From Candidatus Rokuibacteriota bacterium (GTDB lineage: Bacteria > Methylomirabilota > Methylomirabilia > Rokubacteriales > CSP1-6), in assembly GCA_016200085.1 (NCBI GenBank), contig JACQFL010000042.1:28615-92614 (forward strand): DNA of 64,000 nt, given 5' to 3'. How positions within the stretch are numbered: the first letter of the stretch is position 1; each line of letters begins with the position of its first letter. The translations under genes were made by a program, and so were the position numbers. The notes beneath the pieces are model-generated. The model was not told where the DNA came from. It made no database searches and saw only the letters and a program-made list of their open reading frames with translations. This document shows, one piece after another, positions 61,822 through 64,000 of this stretch.

Positions 61822-63402
61822 ATGTATATAGAGGTCGTGCTCCGTCTCGAGGGCCTCTCCCCCGTCCGCGGCGCGCTCCTGGTGTCGGCGCTCGCCGCCG
61901 CGCTCCTGCTGCCGCCCCTCGGCGCCCGCGTGATCGCCTCCTCCGACGAGGCACGCTTCGCGCTGCTGGCGCGCGACATCGTCACGCGCGGCGCGTGGCT
62001 CGACGCGCGCGTGCGCGGCGAGGTCTACCGCAACAAGCCCCCGCTGCTCCCGTGGGCGATCGCGGCGCTGTCGCGGCCCGCCGGCGGCGTCTCGGCGGCG
62101 ACGGCGCGCGCCCCCGTCGCCGCCGCCGCCATTGCCACGGTGGCGATCACCTTCCTGCTGGGCCACGCGCTGCACGGGGCGCGGGTGGGGTTGTGGGCGG
62201 CGCTGATCGTCCTCACCAGCTACGGCTTCTTCGAGCACGCGGAGCGCGTGCTCCCCGACATGCTCGTGGCCCTGTTCGCCACGTGCGCGCTGCGTGGGCT
62301 CTGGCTGGCCGCCGCGCGCGGGCGGCCGCCGAGGGCGTTCTACGCGTGGACGGCGCTGGCGGTCTTCGCCAAGGGCCCGATGGGCCTCCTGCCCCTGGCC
62401 GTCGCCGTCGCCTGGCTGGCGGCGGAGGCCGGCGCGAAGGGTGTGCGACGGCTGTGGAGCCCGGGCGGCGCCGTCATCTTCGTCGCGCTCACGCTCGTGT
62501 GGCTCGTGCCCTCCCTGCGTCTGGGCTCCGGCACCTACGTCCAGGGCGTGGTGCGGCAGGACTGGCTCGCATGGTACGTGGGGCTCTCGTCACCGAAGGC
62601 GCTGGAGCACCTCGTGGTGGGCCTGCTGCCCTGGACGCTCCTGCTGCCGCTGGCGCTGGGCGCCGTCGCGCGCGCGCCCCTGACGCCGGCGCTGCGGCTC
62701 GAGCTCGCCGCGCTCGCCGTGCCGCTGGCGCTGGTGCTCTCCTCGCGCAACCAGCTCGCGCGCTACCTGCTGCCCTGCTACCCGTGGGCCGCGCTGCTGA
62801 TCGCCTGGTGGCTCGACCGTCTCGCGGGCGCGCCCTCGCGTGCGGCGCGCGCCCTCGGGCTCGCCGCGGCGGCGGCGGCCCTGGCGCTCGTCCCCGCCCT
62901 GGTCGTGGCGCGGCCGTCAGCGCGCCACTGGGTGCCCGTTCTCGCGCCGGCGCTCGCACCCGCGGCGGCCGGCGTGCTCGTGGCCGGCGCCGCGCTCGGC
63001 GCCGGGCTGATCCGGGCGCGCGCACGGCTCGCGATCTACGGCGGCGCCGCGGGGATGGCGCTCGCGCTCGGCTGGGGCGTCTGGCCGTACTCCGCGTGGA
63101 CCAATGCCACATACGACTATCCGCGGCTGGCCGCAGCGATCAATCGCCAGGCCGGCACCAGCGCCGCCGCCGTCTACGCCACCAACATGACGCTCCAGAT
63201 CGACTTCTACGCGGGCCACGACCTCCCCGCCCTGCGCTCCCCCACCGACGTCCGCCGCGTCCTCGCCAGCCCCGGCCATCCCATCGTCGCCATCGACAGT
63301 CCGACTTGGCGCGCGTCCGGCGAAGATCTCAAGCGCCAGGTCACGGCGCTCGCGCGCGTCCCGATCGCCGGCGACGACTTCACCCTCTTCACCAGACGCT
63401 GA
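61822..63402 (+). CDS. ArnT-like membrane glycosyltransferase (GT39/GT83)
   Basis: The 526-residue protein has a polytopic membrane layout with about eleven helices. An acidic site appears early (SSDEARFALLARDIV), then GEVYRNKPPLLPWAIA, matching the family pattern for lipid-phosphosugar donor enzymes such as ArnT, and ends with a periplasmic domain with no helix (YPRLAAAINRQAG to DFTLFTRR). It transfers a sugar from a polyprenyl-phosphate donor to a lipid or protein. ATG 61822 has CGGAGGC 7 bases upstream. It is divergent from the kinase operon (150 bases) and stands alone. Confidence 0.9.
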   Translation: MYIEVVLRLEGLSPVRGALLVSALAAALLLPPLGARVIASSDEARFALLARDIVTRGAWLDARVRGEVYRNKPPLLPWAIAALSRPAGGVSAATARAPVAAAAIATVAITFLLGHALHGARVGLWAALIVLTSYGFFEHAERVLPDMLVALFATCALRGLWLAAARGRPPRAFYAWTALAVFAKGPMGLLPLAVAVAWLAAEAGAKGVRRLWSPGGAVIFVALTLVWLVPSLRLGSGTYVQGVVRQDWLAWYVGLSSPKALEHLVVGLLPWTLLLPLALGAVARAPLTPALRLELAALAVPLALVLSSRNQLARYLLPCYPWAALLIAWWLDRLAGAPSRAARALGLAAAAAALALVPALVVARPSARHWVPVLAPALAPAAAGVLVAGAALGAGLIRARARLAIYGGAAGMALALGWGVWPYSAWTNATYDYPRLAAAINRQAGTSAAAVYATNMTLQIDFYAGHDLPALRSPTDVRRVLASPGHPIVAIDSPTWRASGEDLKRQVTALARVPIAGDDFTLFTRR

Positions 63403-63447
63403 CCAACCGTCCGCGCGCCGCCGTGATTCGCCCCGCGCCGTGCGCGC

Positions 63448-63668
63448 GCAGGCGCGAGACTGGGCCAGCCGCCGCGAGTACGCGCGCGAGGCGCGAGGCC
63501 CTGCGAGCCACCACGATTCCCCCGTGGCCAGCGCGCGCAGGCCCGAGGCCCCGCGAGCCGCCACGCGCACGCGCGCGAGGTGCGAGGCCCTGCGAGCCAC
63601 CGTCGAATGCCCCGTGGCCAGCCCGCGCAGGGCGAGGCCCTGCGAGCCGCCGCGATCTGTCCTTGGCA
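63448..63668. repeat. Imperfect short tandem repeats
   Basis: About five diverged units of 35 to 50 bases share CGCGCGCAGGCGCGAGG-like starts, a CCCTGCGAGCC centre and in some copies CCCCGTGGCCAG. They are spaced unevenly and lack any constant repeat, so they are not CRISPR. No coding frame is supported. Together with the next feature they fill the 600 bases after the glycosyltransferase gene. Confidence 0.65.
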
Positions 63669-63689
63669 GGCACAAAGCGCTACGAGGCG

Positions 63690-64000
63690 CCCTTCGATCG
63701 AACACCGAGCGGCGGCGGGGGGCGGGCGGGTGGGGGATGGGGCCGGGGAAGCCGTGGGGTACGGCTCGAAGGCTCCGCGCGGGCAACGCGGCGCGCGGAC
63801 ACGCGGCACGACACGACAGTCAGTCGGCTTCCCCAGGGCAGGCGTCAGCCCTGCGCGCCGCCCTTCGATCGAACACCGAGCGGCGGCGGGCGGGTGGGGG
63901 ATGGGGCTGGGGAAGCCGTGGGGTACGGCTCGAAGGCTCCGCGCGGGCAACGCGGCGCGCGGACACGCGGCACGACACGACAGTCAGTCGGCTTCCCCAG
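63690..64000 (+). repeat. Tandem direct duplication with family B-like palindromes (B4, B5)
   Basis: Copy 1 (63690-63836) and copy 2 (63861-64000, cut by the edge) are nearly identical from CCCTTCGATCGAACACCGAG to CAGTCAGTCGGCTTCCCCAG, the second lacking 7 bases of a G-rich stretch. In each, GGGGAAGCCG near the start pairs with CGGCTTCCCC at the end; copy 2 arms are 63907-63918 and 63989-64000. The GTGGGGTACGGCTCG next to the left arm matches the TTGGGTACGCATCG of B2, so this is a diverged family B pair. Copies may continue beyond the window. Confidence 0.75.

Noticed and set aside
17663..61836. Shared ATGTATATAGAGG at 17664 and 61822 as a possible regulatory motif
   Set aside because: The first lies within the diaphorase coding region (antisense of LYIHG) and the second is a gene start; two short matches can be chance.
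63448..63668. CRISPR array
   Set aside because: The units differ from each other, spacing is uneven and no constant repeat with unique spacers exists; no cas gene is near.

Overview
The window is a GC-rich, gene-dense bacterial chromosome segment (well above 65% GC by eye) with very short intergenic gaps, frequent GTG starts and many 1 to 26 base gene overlaps. No rRNA, tRNA, phage or intact transposase was seen. The mixture of hydantoinase and Liv-type ABC operons, tripartite-like 'MNRRTFI' solute-binding proteins, an NAD-linked molybdenum formate dehydrogenase with tetrahydrofolate C1 genes, DUF993 and CurA-like reductases suggests an uncultured soil or subsurface lineage such as Methylomirabilota/Rokubacteria. 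That placement is an inference from gene content and remembered family distribution, not from a marker gene.

Layout. 1-4.1 kb (minus strand): the start of an ATP-dependent DNA ligase cut by the window edge, a separate LigD-type 3'-phosphoesterase, a Tat-exported DUF362 protein, two SAM methyltransferases and a P-loop protein. 4.2-14.1 kb (plus): one long operon with hydantoinase subunits A and B, an FAD amine oxidase-like protein and a complete branched-chain-amino-acid-type ABC importer, probably uptake plus breakdown of one nitrogen compound. 14.1-15.5 kb: two decayed ABC solute-binding genes. 16.3-24.1 kb (minus): a C1 operon with formate dehydrogenase catalytic subunit, formate-THF ligase, methenyl-THF cyclohydrolase, a fused NuoE-NuoF diaphorase and DUF420. 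24.2-30.8 kb (minus): VapBC, a second ATP-dependent ligase, gamma-glutamyltransferase, a small membrane protein, YdcF, a frameshifted lipoprotein hydrolase and a DUF993 aldolase-like protein. 31-34.7 kb (plus): 4-alpha-glucanotransferase, EamA transporter, GIY-YIG protein overlapping an RRM RNA-binding protein. 34.8-43.9 kb: pseudouridine synthase, a large zinc-ribbon/cyclase/ATPase/hydrolase protein, an atypical creatininase homologue, a zinc-free reductase, signal peptidase I, amidohydrolase and DUF3303. 44-56.5 kb: a FecR/YVTN-propeller/beta-helix exoprotein, an alpha/beta hydrolase, TPR proteins, amidase, MFS and EamA transporters, a split SnoaL-like gene and an SDR. 56.6-61.7 kb (minus): a tightly overlapped signalling operon (STAS-GNAT fusion, 7TM-GAF histidine kinase, methyltransferase, exported protein, single-domain response regulator). 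61.8-63.4 kb: an ArnT-like membrane glycosyltransferase, then 600 bases of repeats to the window end.

Two families of structured intergenic repeats run through the window. Family A is about 70 bases with two strong hairpins. Family B is about 110-140 bases with long inverted arms whose sequences differ between copies while pairing is kept. Together with the signalling operon and the multidomain cyclase they are the most interesting unexplained content.
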